A stretch of 64,000 nucleotides of DNA from Aequorivita iocasae (GCF_016757735.1 NZ_CP068439.1:2356001-2420000), one strand, 5' to 3'. Positions 49,645 to 60,250 are shown, counted from the first letter of the stretch. Program-made: numbers and translations. The notes: a model not told the origin generated them from the sequence alone.

Positions 49645-50949
49645 TTGTTAGCCCAATTCATAAAAGATATTGAAATTCATTTTTCTTTTTTAAAAGAAAA
49701 AAAACTGCTCATCGCCTGCAGTGGCGGCTTGGACAGTGTGGTTTTAACACATTTGATGAAAAGATCGGGTTTCCAGATTGCACTAGCACACTGTAATTTT
49801 TCCCTCCGCGGAAAGGAGAGCGATGATGATGAGATGTTCGTAATCGGTTTGGCAAAACAACTTGAAATTCCTGTGTTTGCTGAAACTTTTGACACCAAAA
49901 CATTTGCCCGGGAACATAAAATTTCAACCCAAATTGCAGCCCGCGAACTCCGCTACGCTTGGTTTGCTGAAATTTTAAAGGATTTTAAGTATGATTATCT
50001 CTTGACCGCCCACCATTTGGATGATGATCTGGAAACATTTTTTATCAACCTTTCACGTGGTACGGGTTTAAATGGCCTCACAGGAATTCCAAAGCAGAAC
50101 AATAAAATCATTAGACCACTTTTAAATTTTTCAAAAGAAGAAATTTCAAAATTCGCTAATGAAAACAGTTTGAAATGGCGAGAGGATAGCAGCAACAAAA
50201 AAACAGATTATCTTCGGAATAAGTTGCGATTGGAAATGCTGCCGAAATTTAAGGAAACCAACGAAGCTATTCTGAAAAATTTTCAAAAAACCCAGCAAAA
50301 CCTACAAGATTCGCAAAGCCTCATTGATGATTATATGGCTTTGGTCTACAAACTTACAGTAACAGAAGCTGAAAATTCATATAATATAAATATCCCAAAA
50401 ATTCTGGAACTGCCACATACTGATGCCTTGCTGTATCAATTGTTGTTCGACTTTGGGTTTACGGAGTGGAAAGATGTTTCAAACTTGCTGGACGCACAAA
50501 CGGGAAAACAGGTTTTTTCAAAAACGCATCGACTTTTAAAGAACCGAGACGAATTAGTACTAACGGAAATCGATACAGAAAAAACCAATTATGAATTTTT
50601 AATTTACGAAGATGGAATAACCACGCCGATAAATTTAAAAATAGAACCCTCAAAGTATATTGGCGAAACCGAAAAAAACTTGATTTACGTTGCTTCAGAA
50701 AAACTAAACTTTCCATTAAAACTAAGAAAGTGGGAGAGAGGGGATAGTTTTCAGCCTTTCGGAATGACAGGAAAAAAAAAGCTCAGCAAATTTTTCAAAG
50801 ACGAAAAAATAGCTCTTAATGAAAAGGAAAATATATGGTTGCTTTTATGTGACGAAAAAATAGTTTGGGTAATCGGTCACCGGATGGACGACCGTTTTAA
50901 AGTAACGAAAGAGTCAAAGAAGATTTTGAAGATAATTTGGAAAGCCTAA
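49645..50949 (+). CDS. tilS: tRNA(Ile)-lysidine synthase
   Basis: TilS attaches lysine to the wobble cytidine of tRNA-Ile(CAU), changing its codon from AUG to AUA. The 434-residue protein has the PP-loop LLIACSGGLDSVVL (about residues 21-34), LAHCNFSLRGKES and TAHHLDDDLETF. Its C-terminal domain includes LRKWERGDSFQPFGMTGKKKL. The start is TTG at 49645, giving MLAQFIKDIEIHFSFLKEKK, which fits the family N-terminus; no ATG precedes it in frame after the DUF3307 stop. It closes the short rightward group that begins with satD. Confidence 0.93.
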   Translation: MLAQFIKDIEIHFSFLKEKKLLIACSGGLDSVVLTHLMKRSGFQIALAHCNFSLRGKESDDDEMFVIGLAKQLEIPVFAETFDTKTFAREHKISTQIAARELRYAWFAEILKDFKYDYLLTAHHLDDDLETFFINLSRGTGLNGLTGIPKQNNKIIRPLLNFSKEEISKFANENSLKWREDSSNKKTDYLRNKLRLEMLPKFKETNEAILKNFQKTQQNLQDSQSLIDDYMALVYKLTVTEAENSYNINIPKILELPHTDALLYQLLFDFGFTEWKDVSNLLDAQTGKQVFSKTHRLLKNRDELVLTEIDTEKTNYEFLIYEDGITTPINLKIEPSKYIGETEKNLIYVASEKLNFPLKLRKWERGDSFQPFGMTGKKKLSKFFKDEKIALNEKENIWLLLCDEKIVWVIGHRMDDRFKVTKESKKILKIIWKA

Positions 50950-50958
50950 TAATACAAA

Positions 50959-50985
50959 ACTCCCGACCAGTGGCCGGGAGTCTTT
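50959..50985 (+). terminator. Terminator after tilS
   Basis: ACTCCCG and CGGGAGT pair, with two more G-C pairs inside across one mismatch and a three-base loop, followed by TCTTT. The T run is short, so termination may be partial. Confidence 0.75.
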
Positions 50986-51011
50986 AACAAACCTAACTTA
51001 GTAAACTTTAA

Positions 51012-51062
51012 AGTGCACCAAGAATATTTTCTATCCCCACAAAAAATATTGCTTTGTGCATT
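51012..51062 (+). other. Structured hairpin in the pfkA upstream region
   Basis: Bases 51014-51030 and 51043-51060 form sixteen pairs with one mismatch and one bulge, extended by two weaker pairs to 51012-51062, around a 12-base loop. CTATCC in the loop (51031-51036) is complementary to GGATAG at 51090-51095, so a pseudoknot is possible. It may be a leader element or an independent small RNA. No known riboswitch class is recognised. Confidence 0.45.
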
Positions 51063-51151
51063 ATCCACTAATTCTATAATCCAAATATAGGATAGGAAAT
51101 AAATTTCCACAATACGTACTTACACGTATTTTTTTTCTGATGGAAATCATT

Positions 51152-51180
51152 TTGAATTGTAAACAATAATAGTAACTTTC
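51152..51180 (+). promoter_or_regulatory. Candidate pfkA promoter
   Basis: TTG (51152-51154) is followed after 18 bases by TAACTTTC (51173-51180), one mismatch from TAnnTTTG. Transcription would then begin almost at the pfkA ATG (51186), giving a nearly leaderless mRNA. If the real promoter lies before the hairpin at 51012, the mRNA has a leader of at least 170 bases. Confidence 0.4.
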
Positions 51181-51185
51181 CATTT

Positions 51186-52169
51186 ATGAATAGACCAAAA
51201 AAAATAGGGGTTTTAACCAGTGGGGGAGATGCCCCGGGAATGAATGCTGCAATCCGTGCGGTTGTAAGAGCTTGCGCTTATTACAATCTTGAATGTGTAG
51301 GCATTTATCGCGGATTGCAAGGTTTGATAGAAGGTGATTTTAAAGAACTTAATGCCCGTACTGTAAAGAATATTATCAACCGCGGTGGAACCTTTCTAAA
51401 ATCTGCACGATCAAAAGAGTTCCGAACTGAAGAAGGTAGAAAAAAAGCTTTCAATAATCTACAAAACGAAAATATAGATGCCTTGGTCGTTATTGGTGGG
51501 GATGGTACTTTTGCAGGCGCTTCCGTTTTTATTAAGGAATTTAACTTCCCGATTGTGGGTCTTCCCGGAACCATAGATAATGATATAAATGGCACCGATT
51601 ATACAATTGGTTATGATACAGCTCTAAATACTGTGGTGGAAGCCATTGACAAAATTCGAGACACAGCAAACTCACACAATCGCCTTTTTTTGGTAGAAGT
51701 AATGGGCCGCGATGCAGGCGACATTGCCTTGAATGCAGGAATAGGGGCTGGAGCCGAGGAGATTTTGATACCCGAACAGAATATGGGCCGCGAACGTTTG
51801 GTTGAATCACTAAGCAGAAGTAAAAAATCTGGAAAAACTTCAAGTATTGTTGTGGTTTCCGAAGGAGACCAAATTGGTAAAAACATTTTTGGCCTTGCCC
51901 AGTATATCGAAGAAAATTTAAAAGAATATGAAGTTAGGGTTACCGTACTTGGCCATATACAACGGGGCGGCTCCCCAAGTTGTTATGATCGTGTGCTCGC
52001 AAGCCGTCTGGGCGTCGGCGCTATTGATGCACTTTTGCGCGGTGAAACTAATGTGATGATTGGTATCGTTCACAATAAAGTAGTTTCAGTTCCTTTTTCA
52101 GAAGCAATAAAGGGAAGTAATGAAATAGATGAAGATTTGATTCGCGTGGCAGATATCATTTCAATTTAA
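51186..52169 (+). CDS. pfkA: ATP-dependent 6-phosphofructokinase
   Basis: PfkA phosphorylates fructose 6-phosphate with ATP, the committed step of glycolysis. The 327-residue protein has VLTSGGDAPGMNAAIR (about residues 9-24), ATP-type VVIGGDGTFAGA (about 101-112) and the catalytic GLPGTIDNDINGTDYTIGYD (about 125-144), then the GHIQRGGSPS motif near residue 256. The glycine pattern fits the ATP-using and not the pyrophosphate-using form. It begins an operon with gap, a sugar kinase and pgi. Confidence 0.96.
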   Translation: MNRPKKIGVLTSGGDAPGMNAAIRAVVRACAYYNLECVGIYRGLQGLIEGDFKELNARTVKNIINRGGTFLKSARSKEFRTEEGRKKAFNNLQNENIDALVVIGGDGTFAGASVFIKEFNFPIVGLPGTIDNDINGTDYTIGYDTALNTVVEAIDKIRDTANSHNRLFLVEVMGRDAGDIALNAGIGAGAEEILIPEQNMGRERLVESLSRSKKSGKTSSIVVVSEGDQIGKNIFGLAQYIEENLKEYEVRVTVLGHIQRGGSPSCYDRVLASRLGVGAIDALLRGETNVMIGIVHNKVVSVPFSEAIKGSNEIDEDLIRVADIISI

Positions 52170-52196
52170 AAAAATAAAGAAAAATAAAATTAATAA

Positions 52197-53195
52197 ATGA
52201 AGACGAAAATAGGAATTAACGGCTTTGGTCGAATTGGGCGTTTAGCTTTCAGAATAGCATCTCAAAGAAAAGATATTGAAATAGTTGCGGTAAATGATTT
52301 GTTGGAAGTAAATCATTTAGCATATTTATTGAAATATGACTCCGTACACGGAAAATATCCCGGAACAGTTGAAGTAAAAAATGGAGATTTGGTAGTTGAT
52401 GGCAATAAAATAAGGGTTACGTCAGAAAAAAATCCAGCAGACCTGAAATGGAACGATGTAAACGCAGAAATAATCATTGATTGTACAGGAATTTTCAAGG
52501 AAGTAGATACTGCCTCATCACACTTAAAAGCGGGAGCAAAAAAAGTGATAATCTCTGCACCTTCCAAAACGGCACCTATGTATGTCATGGGCGTCAACCA
52601 TACAGAGGTAAAATCTTCGGATACAATTATTTCAAATGCCTCATGCACCACAAACTGTCTTGCGCCGATGGCAAAAATAATAAATGACGAATATGGAATT
52701 GTTGAAGCTTTAATGACAACAGTACATTCTGTAACAGCCTCACAGTCCACTGTGGATCAGCCTTCAAAGAAAAATTTCCGAATGGGCAGAAGCGCATTGA
52801 GCAATATTATTCCCACAACTACGGGTGCAGCTGTTGCTGTAACTAAAGTTATTCCAGAGTTAAAGGGAAAATTGACTGGAATGGCTTTTCGTGTTCCCAC
52901 TGCAGATGTTTCGGTGGTTGATTTAACTGTTAGAATTAAAAAAGCAACTACATACGAAGAAATAAAAGCACTTTTCAAGAATGCTTCTGAAAATGAGTAT
53001 CACGGAATCGTGAATTATACAGAAGACCCAGTGGTTTCGCAGGATTTTGTCTCCGACCCGCATATATGTACTTTTGATGCCAACGCCGGCATTGCGCTTA
53101 ATGATAATTTCTTTAAGTTAGTGGCTTGGTACGATAACGAATATGGCTATTCTGCAAAATTGGTTGATCTGGCCGCGCACGTTGCAACTTTATAA
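52197..53195 (+). CDS. gap: Glyceraldehyde-3-phosphate dehydrogenase, type I
   Basis: This 332-residue enzyme oxidises glyceraldehyde 3-phosphate with NAD and phosphate. It has the NAD motif [15 protein letters not shown] (about residues 5-19), the catalytic [12 protein letters not shown] (Cys near residue 152) and the catalytic His in TVHSVTASQ (near residue 179). The C-terminal NAD contact is in [11 protein letters not shown]. It lies 27 bases after pfkA and three before the sugar kinase gene. All catalytic residues are present. Confidence 0.96.
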   Translation: MKTKIGINGFGRIGRLAFRIASQRKDIEIVAVNDLLEVNHLAYLLKYDSVHGKYPGTVEVKNGDLVVDGNKIRVTSEKNPADLKWNDVNAEIIIDCTGIFKEVDTASSHLKAGAKKVIISAPSKTAPMYVMGVNHTEVKSSDTIISNASCTTNCLAPMAKIINDEYGIVEALMTTVHSVTASQSTVDQPSKKNFRMGRSALSNIIPTTTGAAVAVTKVIPELKGKLTGMAFRVPTADVSVVDLTVRIKKATTYEEIKALFKNASENEYHGIVNYTEDPVVSQDFVSDPHICTFDANAGIALNDNFFKLVAWYDNEYGYSAKLVDLAAHVATL

Positions 53196-53198
53196 ATT

Positions 53199-54056
53199 AT
53201 GATTTTAATAACCGATGGAGGCTCTACAAAATGTGATTGGGTTTTGTTAGATAATTCCGGCAATCTAGTTTTTAAAACAGCTACTTTAGGTCTGAACCCA
53301 ACGGTTGTTCCAAAAGAAGAATTATTGCTTCGCATTGCCTCAAATGAAGATTTAAAAAATGTTTTCCAAAGTGCTGAACTGCTCGATTTTTATGGGGCTG
53401 GTTGTGGCACGCCCACATTGCGAAACATTTTAATGGAAGTTTTGGAAACATTATTTACAAATGCAAAAGTAACCGTTTCCGAAGATATGGTTGCGGCAGT
53501 TTTTGCGACTACAACTGAAGCGGGAATTGTGTGCATTTTGGGTACAGGCAGCAACAGTTGTTATTTTGATGGAACTGACATCCATGCGCCAACCCCCGCT
53601 TTGGGCTTTATTCTGATGGACGAAGCAAGTGGCAATTATTTCGGAAAAAGATTGATCCGCGATTTTTATTATCATCGAATGCCGAAGGAGATTGCTTCAG
53701 AATTTGAGAACCGTTTCAATCTGGAAGCCGATGAAATAAAAATGAATCTGTACAAAAAGCCAAATCCAAACGCATATTTGGCGTCTTTTGCCCAATTCAT
53801 ATTTACACAGAAAGAAATAAACCCATACTTTTACGCGCTGATAAAAGAGGGCATTTCAAATTTTATAGAATGCCGTATTCTTTGTTATGAAAAAGCGCAC
53901 GAGGTCCCCGTTCATTTTATTGGCTCCATCGCACATTTTTCAAAAGAAATTATAGAAGAATGTTTTGCAGAGCACAACCTTGAACTTGGAAATATCGTTC
54001 AACGTCCCATTGATGGTTTGATTGGTTACTATAAAAAAAGAATTCAAAAATCGTAA
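53199..54056 (+). CDS. BadF/BadG-type ATPase, probable N-acetylglucosamine kinase
   Basis: This 285-residue protein has the sugar-kinase/Hsp70/actin ATPase fold of the BadF/BadG/BcrA family: ITDGGSTKCDWVLLD (about residues 3-17), FYGAGC, IVCILGTGSNSCYFDG and GFILMDEASGNYFGK. In Bacteroidota this subtype is usually annotated as N-acetylglucosamine kinase-like. It lies inside the glycolytic operon between gap and pgi (three and six base gaps), which fits phosphorylation of a glucose-related sugar. The exact substrate is not established by the sequence. Confidence 0.85.
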   Translation: MILITDGGSTKCDWVLLDNSGNLVFKTATLGLNPTVVPKEELLLRIASNEDLKNVFQSAELLDFYGAGCGTPTLRNILMEVLETLFTNAKVTVSEDMVAAVFATTTEAGIVCILGTGSNSCYFDGTDIHAPTPALGFILMDEASGNYFGKRLIRDFYYHRMPKEIASEFENRFNLEADEIKMNLYKKPNPNAYLASFAQFIFTQKEINPYFYALIKEGISNFIECRILCYEKAHEVPVHFIGSIAHFSKEIIEECFAEHNLELGNIVQRPIDGLIGYYKKRIQKS

Positions 54057-54062
54057 ATCCAA

Positions 54063-55631
54063 ATGTTTTTACCCGCTATAAATCCTACAAAAACAAAAGC
54101 TTGGCAAGCACTTGAAAATCATTTTCAAAAAATCAGCGAGCAACAGTTGCAGGATATTTTTGAAAAGGATGCCGATCGCGCCAATCATTTTAAAATTGAA
54201 TGGCAGAATTTTTACGTAGATTATTCAAAAAATCGAATTACAAAAGAAACCATTTCTCAATTATTGAAACTTGCCGACGAAGTAAAACTTAAGGAGGCCA
54301 TATACCAACAATTTTCGGGAAAAAAGATTAACGAAACCGAAGATCGTGCCGTGCTGCACACTGCTTTACGTGATTTTGAAAATATGAAGCCCGTAGTAAA
54401 AGCCACGCTTCAAAAAATGGAACTTTTTTCGGAAGGAATAGTATCGGGTTCGCATAAAGGGTTCACTGGAAAACCGATTACAGATGTTGTAAATATAGGC
54501 ATTGGCGGCAGCCATTTAGGGCCAGAGATGGTCACGGAAGCGCTTCATTTTTATAGGAATCATTTAAAAACGCATTTTATCGCAAACATTGATGGCGATG
54601 CCGTTGCCGAAATTTTAAGTGAATTAAACCCGGAAACAACTCTTTTTATCATTGTTTCAAAAAGTTTTACAACCCAGGAAACCATTGCAAATGCTATCGT
54701 TGTGAAGGAGTGGTTTTTAAAAAGTGCTTCAGAAGCTGACATTCAAAAACATTTTGTGGCAGTTTCGGCAAATATTGAGGGTGCAAAAGAATTTGGTATT
54801 TCAGAAGCAAATATTTTCCCGATGCAGGATTGGGTTGGTGGCAGATTTTCACTTTGGAGTTCGGTAGGACTTTCTATTTGTTGTGCTATTAGTTTTAAGA
54901 ATTTTGAAGCGATGCTGAAAGGCGCTTATGAAATGGATAACCATTTTAAAAATGAAGATTTTGCAGGAAATATTCCCGTGATACTTGCTTTACTTTCAAT
55001 TTGGTACAATAATTTTTTTAAAGCGGAAAGTGAAGCTGTTGTGGCATATTCACAATACCTTCACAAACTTGTACCTTACCTGCAACAGGCGGTAATGGAA
55101 AGCAACGGCAAAAGCGTGGACCGTAATGGGGAAAAAATAGATTACCAAAGCGGGATGATAGTGTGGGGCAATGTCGGTAGTAATTCGCAGCACGCTTATT
55201 TTCAGCTTTTGCACCAAGGCACAAAATTGATTCCAACCGATTTTATTGGTTTTAGTCAGTCTTTACACGGCAATAAAGAAAACCATAATATTTTAATGGC
55301 TAATTTTTTTGCGCAAACTGAAGCACTTTGGGAGGGAACCCATCATAAAAATATTGAAAATTCTTTTAAATCCTTTGACGGAAACAAACCCACCAATACT
55401 ATTCTGATAAAAAAATTGTCGCCCAAAAATCTAGGAAGCCTTATTGCGCTTTACGAGCACAAACTTTTCGTTCAAGGCATTATTTGGAATATTTTCAGTT
55501 ACGACCAATGGGGAGTCGAATTAGGTAAAACCGTGGCAAAAGGAACTCTAAGAGCTATTGAAAGTAAAGACCCCTCTAAGATCAAAAACCAATCAACCGC
55601 TAATTTGTTGAAAAAATTTATGAAAGAATAG
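54063..55631 (+). CDS. pgi: Glucose-6-phosphate isomerase
   Basis: Pgi interconverts glucose 6-phosphate and fructose 6-phosphate. The 522-residue protein has the family motifs VNIGIGGSHLGPEMV (about residues 144-158), FIIVSKSFTTQET, the signature DWVGGRFSLWSSVGLS (about residues 258-273) and the catalytic His region LLHQGTKLIPTDFIGF. Length is slightly below the typical 540-550. It ends the pfkA-gap-kinase-pgi operon. Confidence 0.96.
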   Translation: MFLPAINPTKTKAWQALENHFQKISEQQLQDIFEKDADRANHFKIEWQNFYVDYSKNRITKETISQLLKLADEVKLKEAIYQQFSGKKINETEDRAVLHTALRDFENMKPVVKATLQKMELFSEGIVSGSHKGFTGKPITDVVNIGIGGSHLGPEMVTEALHFYRNHLKTHFIANIDGDAVAEILSELNPETTLFIIVSKSFTTQETIANAIVVKEWFLKSASEADIQKHFVAVSANIEGAKEFGISEANIFPMQDWVGGRFSLWSSVGLSICCAISFKNFEAMLKGAYEMDNHFKNEDFAGNIPVILALLSIWYNNFFKAESEAVVAYSQYLHKLVPYLQQAVMESNGKSVDRNGEKIDYQSGMIVWGNVGSNSQHAYFQLLHQGTKLIPTDFIGFSQSLHGNKENHNILMANFFAQTEALWEGTHHKNIENSFKSFDGNKPTNTILIKKLSPKNLGSLIALYEHKLFVQGIIWNIFSYDQWGVELGKTVAKGTLRAIESKDPSKIKNQSTANLLKKFMKE

Positions 55632-55716
55632 CTACAAACTTCGCACTTCACATTTCAAACTTCCCACATTTTTTATATCTTTCAGTTATAAACTCCCCGT
55701 TTATACTTACTGAATT

Positions 55717-57258
55717 ATGCTTACAAAAGTTTATGGAAGCGCCGTATTTGGCGTGGAGGCAACTACTATTACTGTAGAAGTAAACGTTGATAATGGAATA
55801 GGGTATCATTTGGTTGGCCTACCTGATAATGCCATTCGCGAAAGCAATTTTCGTATTGCTGCTGCCCTGCAAAACAACGGTTACAAAATTCCCGGAAAGA
55901 AATTGATTCTCAACATGTCTCCGGCAGACCTTCGGAAGGAAGGCTCTGCATATGACCTTACGTTGGCGATGGGTATTCTCGTTGCCACGGAACAGATTGA
56001 AGAGCGAAATCCACTTTCGGAATATATTATTATGGGGGAACTTTCCCTTGACGGAAATTTGCAACCCATTCGTGGTGCTTTACCAATTGCGCTGAAAGCA
56101 AAAGAGGAAGGTTTTAAGGGATTTATACTTCCGAAACAAAACGCAAAAGAAGCTGCTATCGTTGAAGGAATTGAAGTTTATGGAATTGAGAATATAAAAG
56201 AAGTAATCGATTTTTTCAACGAGAACATTCCCCTCGAAAAAACCGAGGTGGATATGGTGGCCGAATTTTACGAGCACTTAGAACATCCCGAACACGATTT
56301 TGCCGATGTAAAAGGGCAAGAATCCATTAAACGCTGCATGGAAATTGCCGCTGCGGGCGGTCACAATATTATTTTGATTGGTCCACCCGGTTCGGGAAAA
56401 ACGATGCTTGCCAAACGTCTGCCCAGCATTCTTCCACCCATGACTTTACAAGAAAGTCTCGAAACTACAAAAATACACAGTGTCGCCGGACGCACTATGG
56501 AAAAAGGCGGCATTATGACTTCGCGTCCTTTCCGCAGTCCGCATCATACAATTTCAGATGTTGCCCTGGTTGGTGGCGGACAATATCCGCAGCCGGGTGA
56601 AATAAGTTTGGCGCACAACGGCGTGTTGTTTTTGGATGAATTACCCGAATTTAAGCGCGGTGTGTTGGAAGTAATGCGCCAACCCTTGGAAGATCGCGAT
56701 GTAACAATTTCCCGTGCAAAATTCACAGTTACCTATCCCTCCAGTTTTATGCTCGTGGCGAGTATGAACCCAAGTCCGGGAGGATATTTTAATGATCCTG
56801 ATGCGCCTGTAATGTCTTCACCTGCAGAAATGCAGCGCTATTTAAGTAAAATTTCCGGTCCGCTTTTGGACAGGATAGACATTCACATAGAAGTAACGCC
56901 AGTTCCGTTTGAAAAACTGAGCGACGAACGCCGTGGTGAATCCAGCATTGTAATTAGGGAGCGGGTTACCAATGCCCGCAAAATTCAAGCGGAACGCTTT
57001 TTGGAATTTGAAAAAGTACATTACAACGCCCAAATGGGAGTGAAGCAGATTCGTCAGTTTTGTAAACTTGACGAAGCTTCGTTACAACTTTTAAAAACCG
57101 CCATGGAACGTTTAAATCTTTCTGCTCGTGCGTATGATCGTATTCTAAAAGTTGCAAGAACCATTGCCGATTTGGAAGCTTCCGAAGAAATAAACGGCAA
57201 TCACATTTCCGAGTCAATACAATATAGAAGTTTGGATAGGGATGGGTGGTTTGGATAA
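55717..57258 (+). CDS. YifB/ComM-type AAA+ ATPase (Mg-chelatase-like)
   Basis: This 513-residue protein has an N-terminal Lon-protease-like S5 fold domain ([32 protein letters not shown]), then a central Mg-chelatase-type AAA+ domain with Walker [11 protein letters not shown] (about residues 222-231) and Walker [12 protein letters not shown] (about 305-315). The C-terminal [18 protein letters not shown] region follows. The closest named relative, ComM, is a hexameric helicase that promotes branch migration during natural transformation. A similar role is inferred. All ATPase motifs are intact. Confidence 0.93.
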   Translation: MLTKVYGSAVFGVEATTITVEVNVDNGIGYHLVGLPDNAIRESNFRIAAALQNNGYKIPGKKLILNMSPADLRKEGSAYDLTLAMGILVATEQIEERNPLSEYIIMGELSLDGNLQPIRGALPIALKAKEEGFKGFILPKQNAKEAAIVEGIEVYGIENIKEVIDFFNENIPLEKTEVDMVAEFYEHLEHPEHDFADVKGQESIKRCMEIAAAGGHNIILIGPPGSGKTMLAKRLPSILPPMTLQESLETTKIHSVAGRTMEKGGIMTSRPFRSPHHTISDVALVGGGQYPQPGEISLAHNGVLFLDELPEFKRGVLEVMRQPLEDRDVTISRAKFTVTYPSSFMLVASMNPSPGGYFNDPDAPVMSSPAEMQRYLSKISGPLLDRIDIHIEVTPVPFEKLSDERRGESSIVIRERVTNARKIQAERFLEFEKVHYNAQMGVKQIRQFCKLDEASLQLLKTAMERLNLSARAYDRILKVARTIADLEASEEINGNHISESIQYRSLDRDGWFG

Positions 57259-57359
57259 TATTTCGAAATTATTAACCACCGTCTCGTTTTAACTTATTTT
57301 TAAGATTTAAACACGCTTCACATAGTATCTTTAAAACTTTCTTAAAATGATACTCAATT

Positions 57360-60227
57360 ATGTTTAAAAACTCACTTAAAATCAGTGTTGTGGCAATAGC
57401 TATGGCAACATTGATAGCTTTTTCCTGTAAGTCAAAACAAGAGGCAAGCACCGATGAAAGCGCCAAACTTTCCGTGGAATTTGAAAAATACGAATTAGAT
57501 AATGGCCTAGATGTAATTCTTCATCAAGATAAAAGCGACCCGATTGTTTCACTCGCCATACAATACGGCGTAGGTTCAAACCGTGAAAAAACGGGACGTA
57601 CCGGCTTTGCCCACTTGTTTGAGCACATGCTTTTTCAAGAATCTGAAAATGTACCGCAAGACCAGTTTTTTAAAACAATCCAAGATGCCGGAGGAACACT
57701 TAACGGCGGAACGTGGAAAGATGGCACGATTTATTATGAAGTGGTGCCCAAAAATGCAATGGAAACCGTAATGTGGCTGGAAAGCGATCGCATGGGTTAT
57801 TTAATAAATACAGTAACAGAATCTGCCTTTTATAACCAACAAGAGGTAGTGCAGAATGAAAAGCGCCAAAGGGTTGACAATAATCCTTATGGGCACACCA
57901 GTTGGGTAATTGACAAAAATTTATATCCCGAAGGGCATCCATACAATTGGCAGGTAATTGGCGAATTGGAAGATCTTCAAAATGCGACTGTGGAAGACGT
58001 AAAGGAGTTTTACGATCGCTTTTACGGTCCTAATAATGCAACTTTAGTTTTAGCGGGAGATTTTGAAACCGAGGAAGCCAAAAAAATGATTGAAAAATAT
58101 TTTGGTGAAATAAAGCGTCGCCAAGAAGTGGAGCCTTTAAAACCACAACCCGTGACTTTAGCGGAGACAAAAAGGCTTTATCATGAAGATAACTTTGCCA
58201 CAGCCCCCCAACTAAATATGGTTTGGCCAACGGTGCAACAATATACTGAAGATGCGTATGCGCTGGATTTTTTTGGTGAAATACTTTCACAAGGAAAAAA
58301 AGCGCCACTGTATAAAGTTTTGGTGAAAGAAAAAGATCTTACCGCCAGAACTACAGCGTACAATAACTCAAGTGAATTGGCGGGCGATTTTCAAATCTCG
58401 ATAACAGCAAACAATGGAGTTGATCTAGATTCCATTGAAAGTGGTATAAATGAGGCTTTTATCCTTTTTGAAAAAGAAGGAGTGACTGATCGTGATATTG
58501 AAAGAATTAAAGCAGGTCTCGAAACCCAATTTTACAACGGAATCAGTAGCGTGTTGGGTAAATCATTCCAATTGGCACGATATAATGTGTTTACCAACGA
58601 CCCAGGTTTTATTACAGAAGATATTGAAAACATCAAAAAAGTGACCAAGGAAGATGTGGTTCGTGTTTACAATAACTATATAAAAGATAAACCCTACGTA
58701 ATGACCAGTTTTGTTCCAAAAGGGCAGTTAGAGCTTATCGCTGAAAATTCAGAAAAAGCAAATGTGGTAGAAGAGGAGATTAAGGAAAATGTAACTAAAA
58801 CCGTTGAAAATGCAGATACGGAAATTGTAAAAACACCTTCCAGCTTTGACCGTTCCACCCCACCGGTTCAAGGGACAGCCCCTGAATTGTCTATTCCCGA
58901 AATTTGGAATGCAACGCTTGAAAACGGGATAAAAGTTTCTGGAATTGAGCAGAACGAAATTCCAACCGTTAACTTCAGTTTGGTAATTGAAGGTGGCCAC
59001 CTACTAGATAATATGCAAAAAAACGGAGTGGCAAACTTAATGAGTGATATTTTAATGGAAGGTACAGCCAATAAAACCCCTGAAGAGTTGGAGGAAGCCA
59101 TTGACCTTTTGGGTGCAAGCATCAATATGTACACTACGGATGAATCTATCGTAATTAGAGGCAATACCTTGACCCGTAATTTCGATAAAACAATGGATTT
59201 GGTAACCGAAATCCTCTTAGAACCGCGTTGGGATGAAGAAGAATTGGGCCGTATTAAAACCAAAACCATTAACCAAATAGAACGTTCCGATGCAAACCCA
59301 AATGTAGTTGCAAATCGGGTCTACAATAAAATTCTTTACGGAGAAGACCATATTTTCAGTTATCCTGCTATTGGAACCGTTGAATCTGTAAAGGCAATTA
59401 CCATGAACGATTTAAAGGAGTATTACAACAAGAATTTTTCGCCTTCTATAAGTTCATTCCAAGTAGTTGGAAAAATTGACAAAGAGGCAGTTTTGAAAGA
59501 TTTGAAAGGCTTGGAAGAGCGTTGGGCCGCAAAGAAGGTTGCTATTCCTGAATATCCAATTGCAAATAATAGAGATAAAGCCTCCCTTTATTTTGTAGAT
59601 ATTCCAAACGCTAAGCAATCTGTAATTAATGTTGGTTATATAGCATTGCCAAGAACCGATGTCGATTTTTACCCAGCGGAAGTGATGAACTATAAATTGG
59701 GTGGCTCTTTTTCAGGAAATGTGAATTTAATCTTGCGTGAAGAAAAAGGCTATACTTATGGTGCACGAACCGGTTTCAGCGGAAGTAAAATTCCTGGAAC
59801 ATTTACAGCTTCTTCAAGCGTTAGAACCAATACCACTGGAGAATCTGTAGAGATTTTTAGGGATGAAATTTCAAAATACAAAGAAGGTATTTCTCCCGAA
59901 GATCTTGAATTTACGAAGAATGCACTTATAAAATCTAACGCCCGTCGTTTTGAGACACAGGGTTCACTTTTGGGAATGTTACAAGAAATCAACGAATATA
60001 ACCTTCCGGCAAATTACATTGAAAAAGAGGAAGCTATAGTGCAAAATATGACGCTGGAACAACATAAAGCGCTTGCCAATAAATATCTGGATGCTTCTAA
60101 AATGGCTTACTTGGTTGTTGGCGATGCCGCAACCCAGTTTGCACAATTTAAGGATATGGGTTTTGACGAAGTAAAACTGCTTGATAAAAACGGTGAGGAA
60201 GTAAAGCTTGATGATGTGAAACTATAA
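57360..60227 (+). CDS. Double M16-family metalloprotease lipoprotein
   Basis: This 955-residue protein has a lipoprotein signal (IAFSCKSKQ, Cys near residue 22) and two tandem M16 halves. The first half has the inverted zinc motif HLFEH (about residues 87-91) with the third ligand Glu in QQEVVQNEKRQ. The second half starts near residue 510 (EIWNATLENGIKVSG) and lacks the motif (NGVANLMSDILMEG), as is normal for the inactive half that closes the chamber. It should degrade peptides in the periplasm or at the outer membrane. Confidence 0.95.
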   Translation: MFKNSLKISVVAIAMATLIAFSCKSKQEASTDESAKLSVEFEKYELDNGLDVILHQDKSDPIVSLAIQYGVGSNREKTGRTGFAHLFEHMLFQESENVPQDQFFKTIQDAGGTLNGGTWKDGTIYYEVVPKNAMETVMWLESDRMGYLINTVTESAFYNQQEVVQNEKRQRVDNNPYGHTSWVIDKNLYPEGHPYNWQVIGELEDLQNATVEDVKEFYDRFYGPNNATLVLAGDFETEEAKKMIEKYFGEIKRRQEVEPLKPQPVTLAETKRLYHEDNFATAPQLNMVWPTVQQYTEDAYALDFFGEILSQGKKAPLYKVLVKEKDLTARTTAYNNSSELAGDFQISITANNGVDLDSIESGINEAFILFEKEGVTDRDIERIKAGLETQFYNGISSVLGKSFQLARYNVFTNDPGFITEDIENIKKVTKEDVVRVYNNYIKDKPYVMTSFVPKGQLELIAENSEKANVVEEEIKENVTKTVENADTEIVKTPSSFDRSTPPVQGTAPELSIPEIWNATLENGIKVSGIEQNEIPTVNFSLVIEGGHLLDNMQKNGVANLMSDILMEGTANKTPEELEEAIDLLGASINMYTTDESIVIRGNTLTRNFDKTMDLVTEILLEPRWDEEELGRIKTKTINQIERSDANPNVVANRVYNKILYGEDHIFSYPAIGTVESVKAITMNDLKEYYNKNFSPSISSFQVVGKIDKEAVLKDLKGLEERWAAKKVAIPEYPIANNRDKASLYFVDIPNAKQSVINVGYIALPRTDVDFYPAEVMNYKLGGSFSGNVNLILREEKGYTYGARTGFSGSKIPGTFTASSSVRTNTTGESVEIFRDEISKYKEGISPEDLEFTKNALIKSNARRFETQGSLLGMLQEINEYNLPANYIEKEEAIVQNMTLEQHKALANKYLDASKMAYLVVGDAATQFAQFKDMGFDEVKLLDKNGEEVKLDDVKL

Positions 60228-60250
60228 AAGTTATTATTAAAAATTTATTG

